From the NCBI GenBank assembly GCA_003248655.1, contig QFPM01000020.1, positions 1-46,510 on the forward strand: a DNA stretch of 46,510 nucleotides. Direction: 5' to 3'. This stretch comes from Microbacterium sp. Lineage in GTDB: Bacteria > Actinomycetota > Actinomycetes > Actinomycetales > Microbacteriaceae. Shown piece after piece: positions 23,392 through 35,700 of the stretch. Under the pieces are notes generated by a model, which worked only from the letters and a program-made list of their open reading frames with translations, was not told the DNA's origin and searched no databases. The stretch's first letter is position 1; each line of letters begins with the position of its first letter. The position numbers and the translations under genes were made by a program.

Positions 23392-24741
23392 ATGCCTGCG
23401 ATAACGCGAGACTTCCACCCACCGTGCGGACCGGTCGCGGGTCGACCGGACGGCGAGGTGATCCGGGTCACCGGCATCCCGTACGCGACGGCAGCCAGGT
23501 TCGGCCTCCCCGAGCCGGTGCCGGCCTGGGACACGCCGCCCGCGGGCGAGTGGAGCGTCGCGTGCCCACAGCCGCCGACCCCGGAGGAGTTCCTCCTGTT
23601 CGGCACGCCCACACGACCCCTGGGCAGCGACGAACACTGTCTCAACCTGTCGGTCACTCTGCCCGCAGACATCGGCCCGGATGAGCGGTTGCCCGTCCTC
23701 GTGTGGATACACGGCGGGTCCTACCTCGCAGGCGCGGGCGACGACGAACTCAATGATCCGGCTCGACTCGTGGCGGAGCAGCGGATCGTCGCGGTGAGCG
23801 TGACCTATCGGCTCGGTGTCTTCGGATACCTGGCAGGAGCCAGCCGCCCAGCGCACCTCGGTCTGTGGGACCAGCTCGCTGCCCTCCGCTGGGTCCGCGC
23901 GAACATCTCCGCGTTCGGGGGGAACCCCGACGAGATCACCCTCGGCGGCCAATCCGCCGGTGCTGACGCCGTCGTGCGCGTGCTTGTCACCGAGGAAGGC
24001 GGAGCCTCGGTGCGCCGGGCGATCATCCAGAGCGCACCGTTCGGCATCATGTTTGGGCGAGATCGCCTGAACGCCGCCCTGGATGCCGGCATCGGCGCCA
24101 TCCCCGCGGATGCCTCGACGGAGGACCTGCTCTCCATCGGCGACACCGTGACCGCCGTCGGGAGCCGATTCGGGCTCCGAGGTCAGATGCCGTTCTCCCC
24201 GCGCCTCGGAGCAGATCCTCTGCCGACAGAGGACGAGTTCGCGGCGGCCTGGCGAGAGCGCGCGTCGCACGTCGACCTCCTGATCGGCTACACGCGTCGC
24301 GAGACCTCGTTCTTCATTCCTTCGCTGCCGACGGCCTCCCGAATGGCGAACCTGCCCCTCGTCGGCAGACTCTGGGAGGCGGCGTTCGTCGCGGCGACGA
24401 CGGGGAAACTCTACCGTCGGGGTACGCGGCGATTCGTGGGCGCGCACCGACGGGCGGGCGGCTCGGCCGCGTTCTACACGTTCACCTGGGGGGCGCCGGG
24501 CAACCGCTTCGGGGCGGCGCACGCCGTCGACCTCGCCGTGCTGTTCGGCCCCTTCGGCCCGCCCGAGGACGCGCCGCTGCTCCGCGGAGCGACGACCGAG
24601 GAACTGGATGCGGCAGGACGAGCGCTGCGTTCACTGTGGGGCTCGTTCATCCGCGGCGACGACCGGGCACGCGGCTCGCTCCCCGGCATCCTCACGTTCC
24701 GCGGCGCCGCGCGACGCGCACGTCAGTCGACGAGGTCGTAA
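23392..24741 (+). CDS. Type-B carboxylesterase
   Basis: The 449-residue alpha/beta hydrolase belongs to the carboxylesterase type-B (PnbA-like) family: oxyanion loop WIHGGSYLAG (HGG 107-109), nucleophile Ser188 in LGGQSAGADA, and RLGVFGYLAG. It lacks a signal peptide, so it acts in the cytosol. It starts 16 bp after the LacI gene with AAAGG upstream, so it is probably in the same unit. Its substrate may be an acyl or aryl ester on the imported glycan; this is inferred from context only. Its end overlaps the purA end by 19 bp on the opposite strand. The product is on the short side for the family (often near 500). Confidence 0.88.
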   Translation: MPAITRDFHPPCGPVAGRPDGEVIRVTGIPYATAARFGLPEPVPAWDTPPAGEWSVACPQPPTPEEFLLFGTPTRPLGSDEHCLNLSVTLPADIGPDERLPVLVWIHGGSYLAGAGDDELNDPARLVAEQRIVAVSVTYRLGVFGYLAGASRPAHLGLWDQLAALRWVRANISAFGGNPDEITLGGQSAGADAVVRVLVTEEGGASVRRAIIQSAPFGIMFGRDRLNAALDAGIGAIPADASTEDLLSIGDTVTAVGSRFGLRGQMPFSPRLGADPLPTEDEFAAAWRERASHVDLLIGYTRRETSFFIPSLPTASRMANLPLVGRLWEAAFVAATTGKLYRRGTRRFVGAHRRAGGSAAFYTFTWGAPGNRFGAAHAVDLAVLFGPFGPPEDAPLLRGATTEELDAAGRALRSLWGSFIRGDDRARGSLPGILTFRGAARRARQSTRS

Positions 24742-26009
24742 CGCACGACGACGGCATCACGGGCGGCGCCGACGCCGATCACCGAGATGCGCGTGCCGCT
24801 CATCGCCTCGAGCGCCAGCACGTAGTCCTGCGCCTCGAGCGGCAGGTCGTCGAACGTGCGGGCGCCGGAGATGTCCTGCTTCCAGCCGGGGAAGTACTCG
24901 AGCACGGGCTTCGCGTGGTGGAAGTCGCTCTGGTTGACGGGCACCTCGTCGAAGCGCTCCCCGTCGACGTCGTACGCGACGCACACGGGGATCTGGTCGA
25001 GGCCCGTGAGGATGTCGAGCTTCGTCAGCACGAGGTCCGTGATGCCGTTGATGCGGGTGGCGTACCGGGTCACCGGCGCGTCGTACCAGCCGACGCGGCG
25101 CGGGCGCCCCGTCGTCGTGCCGAACTCGAAGCCGCGCTTGCGCAGCCACTCGCCCTGCTCGTCGTGCAGCTCGGTCGGGAACGGGCCCGACCCCACGCGC
25201 GTCGTGTACGCCTTCACGATGCCGACGATCCGGTCGAGGCGGTTCGGGCCGACGCCCGAGCCCGTCGACGCGCCACCGGCGGTCGCCGACGACGACGTGA
25301 CGAACGGGTAGGTGCCGTGGTCGATGTCGAGCATCGTCGCCTGGCCGCCCTCGAAGACGACGACCTCCCCGGCATCCAGCGCACTGTTCAGCAGCAGCCC
25401 CGTGTCGCAGACCATCGGCCGCAGGCGTTCGACATACGAGAGCAGGTCGTCGACGACCTCGTCGACCGTGATCGCGCGACGGTTGAAGATCTTCACGAGC
25501 AGGTGGTTCTTCTGGTCGAGGGCGCCCTCGACCTTCTGCCGCAGGATGTTCTCGTCGAAGAGGTCCTGAATGCGGATGCCGACGCGGTTGATCTTGTCGG
25601 CGTAGGTGGGCCCGATGCCGCGGCCGGTCGTGCCGATCATCCGCTTGCCGAGGAAGCGCTCGGTCACCTTGTCGAGCGTGCGGTGGTACTGCGTGATGAC
25701 GTGCGCGTTCGCGCTGATCCGCAGCCGCGAGGTGTCGAGGCCTCGCGCGTTGAGCGCCTCGAGCTCGCCGAAGAGCACCTCGAGGTCGACGACGACGCCG
25801 TTGCCGATGACGGCGTTGACGCCCGGCGAGAGGATGCCGGAGGGCAACAGGTGCAGGGCGTACTTCTCGTCGCCGATGACGACCGTGTGACCGGCGTTGT
25901 TGCCGCCGTTGAACTTGACGACCCAGTCGGTGCGATCGCCGAGCAGGTCGGTCGCCTTGCCCTTGCCCTCATCGCCCCACTGGACGCCGACGATGACGAT
26001 GCCTGGCAT
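24723..26009 (-). CDS. purA: Adenylosuccinate synthetase
   Basis: The 428-residue enzyme has the full set of PurA motifs: GTP/IMP loop VQWGDEGKGKATDLLG (residues 9-24), FNGGNNAGHTVV, IGTTGRGIGPTYADK and TTTGRPRRVGWYD. It joins IMP and aspartate with GTP to make adenylosuccinate in AMP synthesis. GGGGGAG precedes ATG 26009, and TAGGAT (26050-26045, minus strand) predicts a leader of about 29 nt. It is divergent from the Pr6Pr gene and converges on the carboxylesterase gene. Confidence 0.98.
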   Translation of the reverse strand: MPGIVIVGVQWGDEGKGKATDLLGDRTDWVVKFNGGNNAGHTVVIGDEKYALHLLPSGILSPGVNAVIGNGVVVDLEVLFGELEALNARGLDTSRLRISANAHVITQYHRTLDKVTERFLGKRMIGTTGRGIGPTYADKINRVGIRIQDLFDENILRQKVEGALDQKNHLLVKIFNRRAITVDEVVDDLLSYVERLRPMVCDTGLLLNSALDAGEVVVFEGGQATMLDIDHGTYPFVTSSSATAGGASTGSGVGPNRLDRIVGIVKAYTTRVGSGPFPTELHDEQGEWLRKRGFEFGTTTGRPRRVGWYDAPVTRYATRINGITDLVLTKLDILTGLDQIPVCVAYDVDGERFDEVPVNQSDFHHAKPVLEYFPGWKQDISGARTFDDLPLEAQDYVLALEAMSGTRISVIGVGAARDAVVVRYDLVD

Positions 26010-26067
26010 GCGCTGCTCCCCCGTTTGTCGGACGGTTACACCCCATCCTATCGGCCCGCCCCGCCAC

Positions 26068-26073
26068 TACAGT
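26068..26073 (+). promoter_or_regulatory. -10 box TACAGT of the Pr6Pr gene (leaderless)
   Basis: TACAGT is followed by 6 nt and ATG 26080, which sets the start of this gene inside a longer open frame. Confidence 0.5.
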
Positions 26074-26079
26074 CGAGGC

Positions 26080-26778
26080 ATGACGCCCCTCGACCGGCCG
26101 CGCGCGACGCGCGTGTGGATGTTCCTCCGCCTTGCGATGGCCGCACTCATCGTCGCCGCGGTGATCGCCCAGCTGGTCGTCACCATTTCCGGCGCCGTCG
26201 AGGCGGGCCGAGATGTCACGACGACCGCCGTCAACTTCTTCAGCTTCTTCACGATCCTCTCCAACGTGTCGGCCGCCGTCGTGCTCACGTGGAGCGCGAT
26301 CGACTACTTCCGGCATCCCACGGCGCAGCCCGAGTCTGCTGCGGTTGGCACGCTGCTCGTCTGCGTGACGACGTACATGATCGTCACCGGGGTCGTCTAC
26401 AACCTGCTGCTGCGGCAGATCGAGCTGCCGCAGGGCACCACCGTGCCGTGGTCGAACGAAGTGCTGCATCTGGTCGGCCCGCTGTTCCTGCTCGCCGACC
26501 TGCTGCTCGCGTTCACCCGTCGACGCCCCGCGTGGAAGACGGTCGGGATCGTCGCGATCTTCCCGATCGTGTGGATCGCGTACACCCTCATCCGTGGCGG
26601 CCTCGTCACCAACCCGGCGACGGGCGACCCGTGGTGGTACCCGTACCCCTTCCTCAACCCGCACGTGGTCGCCGGCGGATGGGCCGGGGTCATCGCGTAC
26701 AGCATCGGCATCGCCGTGGCGCTCCTGGCCGCCGCGACGGCGATCGTCGCCTGGAACAGGCGCCGCGGCATCCGCTGA
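26080..26778 (+). CDS. Pr6Pr-family six-helix membrane protein
   Basis: The 232-residue protein has six membrane helices and the features of the Pr6Pr (FAR-17a/AIG1-like) family: NFFSFFTILSNVSAAVVLTW in helix 2, TTYMIVTGVVYNLLLR, a conserved histidine in NEVLHLVGPLFLLADLL, and WIAYTLIRGG followed by PWWYPYPFLNPHVVAGGW. Eukaryotic relatives hydrolyse fatty-acid esters of hydroxy fatty acids; no function is shown for bacterial ones. The gene ends 3 bp before the end of the giant surface protein gene. Confidence 0.8.
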   Translation: MTPLDRPRATRVWMFLRLAMAALIVAAVIAQLVVTISGAVEAGRDVTTTAVNFFSFFTILSNVSAAVVLTWSAIDYFRHPTAQPESAAVGTLLVCVTTYMIVTGVVYNLLLRQIELPQGTTVPWSNEVLHLVGPLFLLADLLLAFTRRRPAWKTVGIVAIFPIVWIAYTLIRGGLVTNPATGDPWWYPYPFLNPHVVAGGWAGVIAYSIGIAVALLAAATAIVAWNRRRGIR

Positions 26779-26781
26779 GTC

Positions 26782-29700
26782 TCAGCCGCGGCGCCGGCGG
26801 CGCACGAGCAGCAGCACCGCGCCGGCGGCCAGCAGTGCCACCGCGAGCACCGGCAGCAGCCAGCCGAACACGCCGCCGGTGGCCGACAGGCCCGCGTCGA
26901 ACGTGTTCGTGAAGACCACGGATGCCGCCGCGCCGATCACGACGGTGACCGCCGCTCCGGTCGTCGTCTCGCCTGCAACCGTCGCGGTCGTGCTCGTCGC
27001 CCCGCCGGTGTCGGTCTCGGTGACGACACACGTCGCGCCGACCGGCATCCGGTCGATCGTCGCGGTGAGCGCCTGCGGGCCGCCGATCTCGTACGACGCG
27101 TCGCGCACGACGAGACCGGGCGCGGGATGCGAGGTGTCGACGAGCGTGCAGACGACGTCGACCGGGAAGGTCTGCGTGACGTACCCCGCCGCAGTGCCCG
27201 CGAGCACCTTGCCGATCGTGAGCGACGCAGCGGCGAAGACGTTCGTGAACGCGACGGTGGTGGTCTCGCCGGTCGGAAGACCCGGCAGCGGCCCGATCTC
27301 GGCGATCGTCCCGTCGACCGGGTCGCCCGCCTCATCGCCCACGGACGTGACGGTCGAGGTCGACGAGGCATCGGCCGGGTCGGTCTCGGTCACGGTGCAT
27401 TCCGCGCCCTGGGGCAGCTCGGTCCACGTGACGGTCTCGCCGTCGGAGATCTCGCGCGCCATGTCTTCGGCGGCCGTGACCGCGCCGCCGTTCCAGAGGC
27501 ACACGAGCTCGACCTCGAAGGGCCCGAAGACGATCGGCTCACCGTCGGCGTCCACCGCCTCGCTCTGCACCGTCTTCGTCGCCGACACCTCGGCGAGGTC
27601 GAACGTGTTCTCGACCGAGAGCGCCGGCTGCGCCTGGTCGTCGACACTCAGGATCGTCGGGTCGGTCACGACGGTGAACGTGTAGCCGGCCGTCGCATCG
27701 TCGGAGACCGGGTTCCCGCCCGCATCGAGGATCGCGGTCGACGTCGCGCCGCCGGTCGAGGTCTCGGTGAGGGTGCACTCCGCCCCGGTGGGCAGGTTCT
27801 CGTACCGCGCGAGCGGCGCGTCGCGATCGACCGTTCGCACGGTTCCGTCGGGGATGTCGACGTCGAGGCCGTCGCGCACGCACGCGAGCGTGAACTCGTA
27901 TGCGGCGGTGCCGAACTTGTCCGCGCCGTCGCCGGCGAAGGTCTTCGTCACCTCGAGCGATCCGGTGAGGTACCAGTTGGTCACCTCGACCGTGACCGCG
28001 TCGCCCTCGGCGGGAATCGTCACCCGACCGGTCGTCGTCTGCGTGCCGTCGTTCGGTGTGATGACGACCGCGTCGGCGCCCTGCAGATCGGGCTCGGCGA
28101 CGGTGCACTCGGCGCCGGCGACGACGTCGGTGATCGTGGCCGTCCAGCCGTCGGCGGCGGCGAGCGCCAGCTGCGTGTCGACGAGCGTCTCGCCCGCGTA
28201 CGTGCACACGACGTCGACGGTGAACGTCTTGTCCTCGCCGAACTGGGCCGCACCGGCGCCGGCGAACTGCTTCGTCACGACGAGCGCCGACGTGCCGTAG
28301 AGGTTCGTGTACGAGGCGGTGTTCGCGGCATCCGCGGCGCTGCCGGGCGCGAGCTCGGGGAAGACGACCGCGCGCGCCTCCTGGTCGATCTGCGGCGCGG
28401 TCGCGCCGGCCGCGCCGTCGACGTGCGCCGAGACGGTCGTGTCGTCCGCGGCGCGGTCATCGGTCTCGACGACGGTGCAGCGGGCGCGAGCGGGCAGGTT
28501 CTCGTAGGTGCGGAACTGGCCCGAGTCGAGCGTGATCGACGAGTCGAGCACCGTCTCGCCCTGGAAGGTGCACACCGTGCGGAAGCCGAAGCCCGTCGGC
28601 ACCTCGCCCGCGTTCGAGATGACCGTCTTGCCGATCCGCAGTGCCGCCCACTCGTAGGTGTTCTGGATGCCGAGCGTCACCGTCTGAGTCGTCGACGCGA
28701 CGGTCACGGAGGTCGGGTCGTACGTCGTGTCGACCTGCCCGGCATCCGCCTCTGCCACCGAGCAGACCGATCCGAGCGGGATGCCGGTGACCGTCGCCGG
28801 CGCCCCCTCGGCCACCGTCACGACCCCACCCGACGGCAGCGGCACGGCCGCGCCGAACCATGTGCAGCTCACGGTCGCGGTGAAGGTGTCGGGAACGGGG
28901 AACTCCTCGGGCGCGTCGACCGACTTCACGACCTGCAGCTGCCCGTTGGCGAACACGTTGGTCAGGGTCACGGCGAGCGGCGTCGCACCGGACCCGATCG
29001 TGTACGGGCCGGCGGGGCTGAACGAGTGCGACGTCGCATGCCCGGCATCCGTCTCGGCGATCGTGCACTGCGCTCCGGTGGGCAGGCCCGAATAGAGCGC
29101 CGTCCCCGCGCCGGTGATCGTGCGGCTCGCGCCGCCCGGGATCGCGACGGCGACCGTGGCGCCGTTGACGACGCGCGTGCAGCTGAGCTCGACCGCGTAG
29201 GCGTCGGTCGTGGCGGGCGCGAGGCCGTTCGCCGGGGCACCCGACAGCGCCTTGGTCACCCGCAGCGACCCGGTCGTGAAGGTGTTCGTGACGGTGCCCG
29301 TCGCGGGCGTCGTGTTGCTCGCCCCGACGACGATCGTGATCGGCGCGTTCGTCGAGTTCGCGCCGCCCCGGTCGGTCTCGGTGACTCGGCACGACGCGCC
29401 GGTGGGCAGGTTCTGCACGGTCCAGACGAGGTCGCCGGGGCTCGTCATCGTCTTGGTCCCCGTCCAGACGGGGCTCGGCGTCACGCCCGCGAGGGTGCAC
29501 GTCATCGACAGGACGAAGTTCCCTGTCGCCCACTGCGATGCGCCGGAGATCGCCTTCGTCACGCGCACGGCCCCCGCGGTGTAGCGGTTGGTGAACGCCG
29601 CGCTCGTGCGCGCGTCGGTCGATCCGTCGGGGTACGGCAGGAGCTCGAAGGATGCCTGGGTGCCGGCCTGCGCCGATCCGGCGACGGAGTCCTCGGTGAC

Positions 29701-32700
29701 GACGACCGAGGTCGACGCGGCGGACTGCGTGCTCGTCTCGGTGACCGCGCACTGCGCGCCCGCCGGCAGGTCCGCGAACACGCGACTCTCCCCCTGCCGC
29801 ACCGTGAACGTCTGGTCGAGAGCCGTCTGGTCGAGGAAGGTGCACACCGCGCGGAAGCCGAAGTCACGCTGGGCGTACGAGATCGGCGTGCCGTCCTGGT
29901 CGACCGCGCCACCGTTCTCGACGGCTTTGCTGACCGAGAACCCGCCCGGAAGGTAGGTGTTGAGCGCCGAGATGGCGACGTCGCCGGGGGCGCCGACCGG
30001 GGCGGGATTCGCGATGTTCGCCGCATACGAGAGGCGGAGCGCCTCGACGGTGCCCGACGTCGTCGCGTCCGGGCCCACCGGGTCATAGGTCACGACGGTG
30101 CCCTGCGACGACGGGTCGCTCACGGCCTCGGCGATGCGGCACTCGGCGTACAGCGGCACGTTCACCCGACCCCACGTGCCGGTGCCGTTGTTGTAGCCGA
30201 GCACGGTGCCGTTCGCGGCGAGGCGCACGCGGCTGAGGCTCGCGCCGTTGGTGCCGACGAGCGGGACGTTCTGCCCGCCCGAGGTGCAGACGACGTCGAA
30301 CGCGTAGCTCGTCGGGAAGGTGATGCCCCACGCGGGGTCCGCGCCGGACACGGCCTTGCTCAGGCGCAGCTCGCCCGCCGCGAGGGCGACGCCGACCTTG
30401 CGGGGTTCGAGCACGGCGCTCTGGACGTTCGCGGCGCCGTTGCGCCCCTGCGCCCCCGTGGCGAAGCTGTTCCACGCGACGGGGTCGATGCCGCCGTCAC
30501 TCGCCGCGGTTCCGGGCCGATCCGCGTACCAGGGCGTGCGGGTCTGGAAGGTCACTTCGGCCTTCTCGTTGGGCTGCAGGGGGGATGCCGCGAAGTCGGC
30601 CTCGAACTTCAGCGCCCGGATCTGCGCCTTCGTGGCATCCGGAAGGCTCTCGGAGTACACCTGCCACATGGCCGGCCGCTGCGCGAGGTCGGCGGCGCAC
30701 GCGGTGTTCGTCGTGCCGCCGGTGAGGCTCTGGATCTCGGCCTCGTTGCACGCGCGGTTGGGTACGACGGTCGAGTAGTAGATCGTGAGGCTGCGGTCGG
30801 CGCCGAGGTCCGCGGCGAGGCCGCCGGTGAACACCGGCTGAAAGCGTGACTGCCTGCCGCCGGAGAGGATCACGCCCGTGTCGCCCACGGCGGGGAGCAC
30901 GTCGATGCTGACGACCTTCGTCATCGGGATGTTGCCGTTGTTGCTGAACTCGATCCGCCACTGCGACGTGCCGCCCGGCCGTGTGATCGGTACGCAGGGG
31001 GTGCGGAAGTAGCCGTCGCCGGCGTTGGCGGTGGCACAGTAGGTCGACCCGGCGGGGAGGCCGATGCCGATCGTGCCCAGGTCGTTGTAGTTGGCGTCGC
31101 CCGGCGCCGCGTCGGGGTCACCGGCGCCGACGCCCTTGACCGATTTCGAGGTCGACACGGGCGCCTGCGCGAGAGGGGTCGCGGTCGTGTTCGACGCGCA
31201 CGACGGCGCATCCTGCGTCTGCGGCTGAGCGAGACCCTGCACGGTGTAGTCGCACGTGTCGAACACGCGGTCGCTCGTGGCGGTCACGGCGTTGTCGACG
31301 ATCGTGCCCGGGGTGACGGGGGCGGGCTGCTGCCGGAAGACGAGCCTCGCCGTGATGACGAGCGCGGCGTTGGGCTGCAGCACGAAGCCCGGGGGCAGAG
31401 TGAACGAGATCCGACCGCCGGCATCCATCGACGCGGAGAACCCTGCCAGAGGCGCGCCGTTGAGAACAGCCGAGTAGATCGGCGTCGTGTCGTCGATGTC
31501 GCGGAAGGGCTCGGCGAGCAGGGGACCCTGGCCGTCGACCTCGACCTGGTCGACGAGGGTGAGACCGGTGATCGGCCACTCACCGGTGTTGCGCACGGCG
31601 ATGGAGTACGGGATCTCGGCCCCGGGCACGAACGCGTCGCGGGCGGATGCCGCGGCCTCGCGACCGTGCGTCTTGCTGACCGAGATGCCGCCGGTGAGGT
31701 GGGTGAGCACGGTCTCGGCGCTGTCCGACGCGGTCGCCGTCCAGGGATTGCCCGGGGTCTCGTCCCACGCGCCGTCGGCATCGGCCACGACGGAGTCGGT
31801 GAAGTGGCCCGCGAGGGTCTCACCGGGCGCGGGGTCGAGCCCCGGCTGAGTCGACGGCACGGGCGTCGACTCGCCGTCGTCGGTGCCGTCGAAGACGAGG
31901 TTCTCGCGGCGGTCGGCGAAGAACGCCCCGCGCGCGATCGGGTTGCTGGGCCGCTCCCACTGCGCTCCGTCGGTGCGGCCGTAGTCATAGCGGATGCCCT
32001 GGACATCGGCGGGGGCGACGCCGAGAGCGGACAGCTCGCCGTCCAGGACGCCGGCCGGCACGATGACGCCGAGCGAAGGGCTCATCCAGCCGCCGACCTG
32101 CCAGCAGTCGGTGAGATCGGCGTCGCCGTCACAAGTCTGGACGAGGGCGCCCGTGCCGTCGAGCGCGTACTCGACACCCGTCAGCACCGAGAAGCGCACG
32201 CGATCGATCGGGCGCGACAGCACGATGGCCGAGAAACGCGAGAACTCGAACACGTTCCAGAATCGGGGGTCGTCGTCGGTCAGGGTCAGCCCGACGCTAC
32301 GGACGGTGCCCGTCGGTCTGCCCTCGAGCGTGACGAAGTAGCCGTCGGGCGACTGCGTCTCGTCTCGGCTCGGCGGGGAGATGGACTTGTCGGCGGTGAC
32401 GCCGTACGTGCCCTCGGCGAGCGTGACCGAGTCGCTCGCACGGGCGTTCTCGATGAGGTCGGCCGGCTGGTTCGCCGCATCGAGGTCGGGGCGGGCGACG
32501 GTCGCGATCGCATTGTTGTCGTGCGGGTCGCCGGCCGCGCGCGGCGCGCCCGATCTCGGCAGCTCGCGCAGCTGGTACTCGATCCGCAGGCTCGTGCTCG
32601 CGCCCGGCTCGATCATGGTGTCGAACCCGCCGTCCGCGTTGGGGGTGCCGGTGTGCAGCACCCGCACCGACACGACGTCGGCGAGCTCGGCCGGAGTCAA

Positions 32701-35700
32701 CGCCAGCGCCTCGGCGATCGTGAAGTCGGTGACGCCGCCGATGGCGGGGCTCAGCCGCACGATCGTGAGATCGGCATCCGCCCCCTCGGGCACCGTGACG
32801 TCCGCGATCCTGTGGACGTCGAACTCGTTGAGGAAATCGCCGGTCGTCGCCGGCTCGGGGTCGGTGACGGTGAGCGTCGAGACCCGGGTGTTGGACTGGT
32901 TCGTCGCCGTGAGCAGCGCGGTGACCAGCGGGTAGTCCTCGGGCGGCGTCCCCGCCTGCGGGATGCCGACGACATCGACGTCGACGCTCGCCGACGGATC
33001 GTTCTCGTCGTAGTCGACCAGGCGCTTGGTCAGCGACACGACGAGGGGACGGTCGACGATCAGCATGTCGTCGGAGTCGAACGAGTCGTACACCTCGCCG
33101 CCCGGGGCGGTTCCCCGGGAGTGGACGGTGTTGAGGACGACTCCCGGCAGCCCGGAGTTGTACGTGTAGACGTGCGAGTCGCCGAGCACGGGGTTCGCCG
33201 GAGCCGAGCGCCGGTAGTCGCGCAGGGTGAAGGTCAGCGGGATGTCGCGGTCGAGTCCGTCGGTGGGCGCGACGCCGGAGCCGACCGGCGGGTCGAGAGT
33301 CGGGTTCGTGATGACGCTCGCCCGGTCGGCTCGCTCGGTGTACACGAAGCGGATGCCGACGGTGTCGTCGCGCTCGGCAGCGGTCAGCGTGTACCCGGGG
33401 TAGCCGCCGCGGCTCGGGTTCGCGGCGGTGAAGCCGTCGCCGAGCCCCGTCCAGACGCCGGCCCCGGTCAGGCGCTCGACGTAGACGGCGTCGAAGCGGA
33501 TGGCGGGGTCGTTCGCCGAGCTGATCCGGCCGATCGCGGTCAGATCGAACGCGTCGTAGACGGATTGATCGAGGGAGATGGTGTCGGCATCCGTGGGGTC
33601 GGTGATGACCATGCGCTCGACGGGCAGACCGAACGTGCCCCAGCTGATCGTGGCGGTGGTGTCCTCGGCGCTCAGGGCGCCGACGTTGTCGGCGGGCGGA
33701 TGCGTCCACGACTTCTCGACCATGTCGGGACCGCCGGGCCCGGTCGGCAGCAGGATCACGGCGTCGTCATCTATGCCGGTCACGGCCCCCTGACCCGTGT
33801 CGGGGTTCTCGACGATGCTCGACGCGACGTTGCCGATCGGACCGGTGACGTCGTTGCCGGCCGCGGGTGAACCGGGGTCGTCGCGGAGCGTCTCGCGGAG
33901 CGTCGCGCGGAACGGCGTGCTGACGTTGAAGCCCGGCTGCAGAAGCTCGCCCGCCTCCGCCGGCTCGAAGACGAAGCGGATGCCCGCGGCGTCGTCACGC
34001 AGGTTCGCGGGGAAGGCGGCGGTATAGGTGGTGCCGGCGGCGGAGGTCGCGAAGGACGTCCACTCGTCGGCATCCGCGTCGTAGTACTCGATGGTGAGGA
34101 TGGCGTTCCCCGGCACGTCGATCGGACCGATCGCGGTGACGTCGAAGTGGTTCCAGAAGTCGCTCGTCGACGAGGGGTCGGCGGGGTCCTGCACGATGAG
34201 GTACTCCGCACCGATGCTCGAGGCGCCGGCCGGGTCGGTCTCGTCGTTGACGCGCCCCGTGAGACTGACCGATGTCGATGCGCCCGGCCGCGAGTACAGG
34301 TCGTCCCGAGTGATGTTCTTCGTGACGGTCGTGTAGACGCGCAGCGGCACGCGGGTGACGACCGCCCGGGCGGTGTCGTCGCGCACCGCGGAGTCGGCGT
34401 CTGTGACGGTCGCGAGGGTGGTGTTGGTCGAGGCGACCGGGGCATCTCCGGCGACGGGGATGCCTGTGACCGCGAACGGAGTCGACGCGTACGCCCCCGC
34501 GACGATGTCGCCGGCGAAGGAGATCGTGAACCCGACGACCTCGTCCGGGTCGGTGGCGGCGGGGAGCGAATCGAAGTCGGTGGAGGTGACCTCCTCGATC
34601 GTGCCGTCGGCGAGGGTGTAGGAGACGATGACGGAGGTGGCGGCCTCGGGCCATTCGATGCCGGAGGCGAACCCGCCGAACACGAGTCCCTGCGCCGCGA
34701 AGTCGGGCTCGCCCGGCGCGGGGTCCGCGATCGTGAGCTCGACGACGTCTTTGCCGCCGTTGTCGGCACGCAGCCGCACGGTGGTCGACTCGTTCGGCAG
34801 CAGCCGGTTGCGATCGAACGACTTCGTCACGCCGACGCTCGGCGGCACGTTCTCGATCACGACGGCGCCGGATGCCGTATCGGTCGCGGTGCGCCCGTCG
34901 ACCGCGACGGTCGCCTCGACGACGTTCGTGACGGTCGTCGGGGTGCTCTCCGGAAGGGTGTCGACGGCATCCGTCGTCACGGTTCCGAGACCGATCGACG
35001 CGTAGTCGCCGGGGCCGTTCGCGGGGGGCAGCTGCACACCGGGACTCGAGGCGGTGAAGGTGAAGACCCACTGCGCGACGGTCGACGTGTCGATGCCGGC
35101 CAGCGGGATGCTCGCGGCCGGCGCGGGGAACGTGCCGACGGTCTGGGTCACGCCGTCGGTGTCGACGTAGCCGACCGCGACCTGGTCGGCCCCGGCGGGC
35201 GGCGCGATGGGGCCGAGCGTCTGCGTCTGCAGGTACTGCATGTTCGCGCTGCCGGTGGCCGGATCGACGAGAGTGAGCGAGTCGACGGGACGATTGGAGG
35301 TGTTCCCCGCCCCGATCGTGAAGTCGACGGGCTTGCCCGGAACGGCGGGGATCGGTCGCCCCGTTCCGCCCATGTTGTCGTCGGCCGACTTCGTGGCATC
35401 CACCGAGAGCTGCTCGGGAACGACGATCCGGATGGTCGATCCGTCCGACGCGGACAGCTCTCGATCCGTGCCGTCGGCCGTGATGGTCGCGGTGTTGACG
35501 AGGTCGCCGAGATCCTGCGCCTGCTGCCACGTGATGTCCGCGGGGATCTGCACGTTGACGTTGATGTTGACCGAGCCGCCCTCGCTGAGGCCCACGGCGC
35601 CGGTGCCGTCTTCGACCTGGGTGAAGGCGATGTCGACGAGGCCGGCCGCGATGTCGCTGTCGTTGCGGCTGATGCCGGGGGTGCCGGCCGACACCGACTG

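Noticed and set aside
24636..26912. 758-residue plus-strand frame opposite purA
   Set aside because: Covers purA and part of the Pr6Pr gene in the wrong frame; no domain.
26901..30372. Repeat array considered as CRISPR
   Set aside because: Period is 300-420 bp, repeats are conserved only at protein level, and the frame is open throughout.
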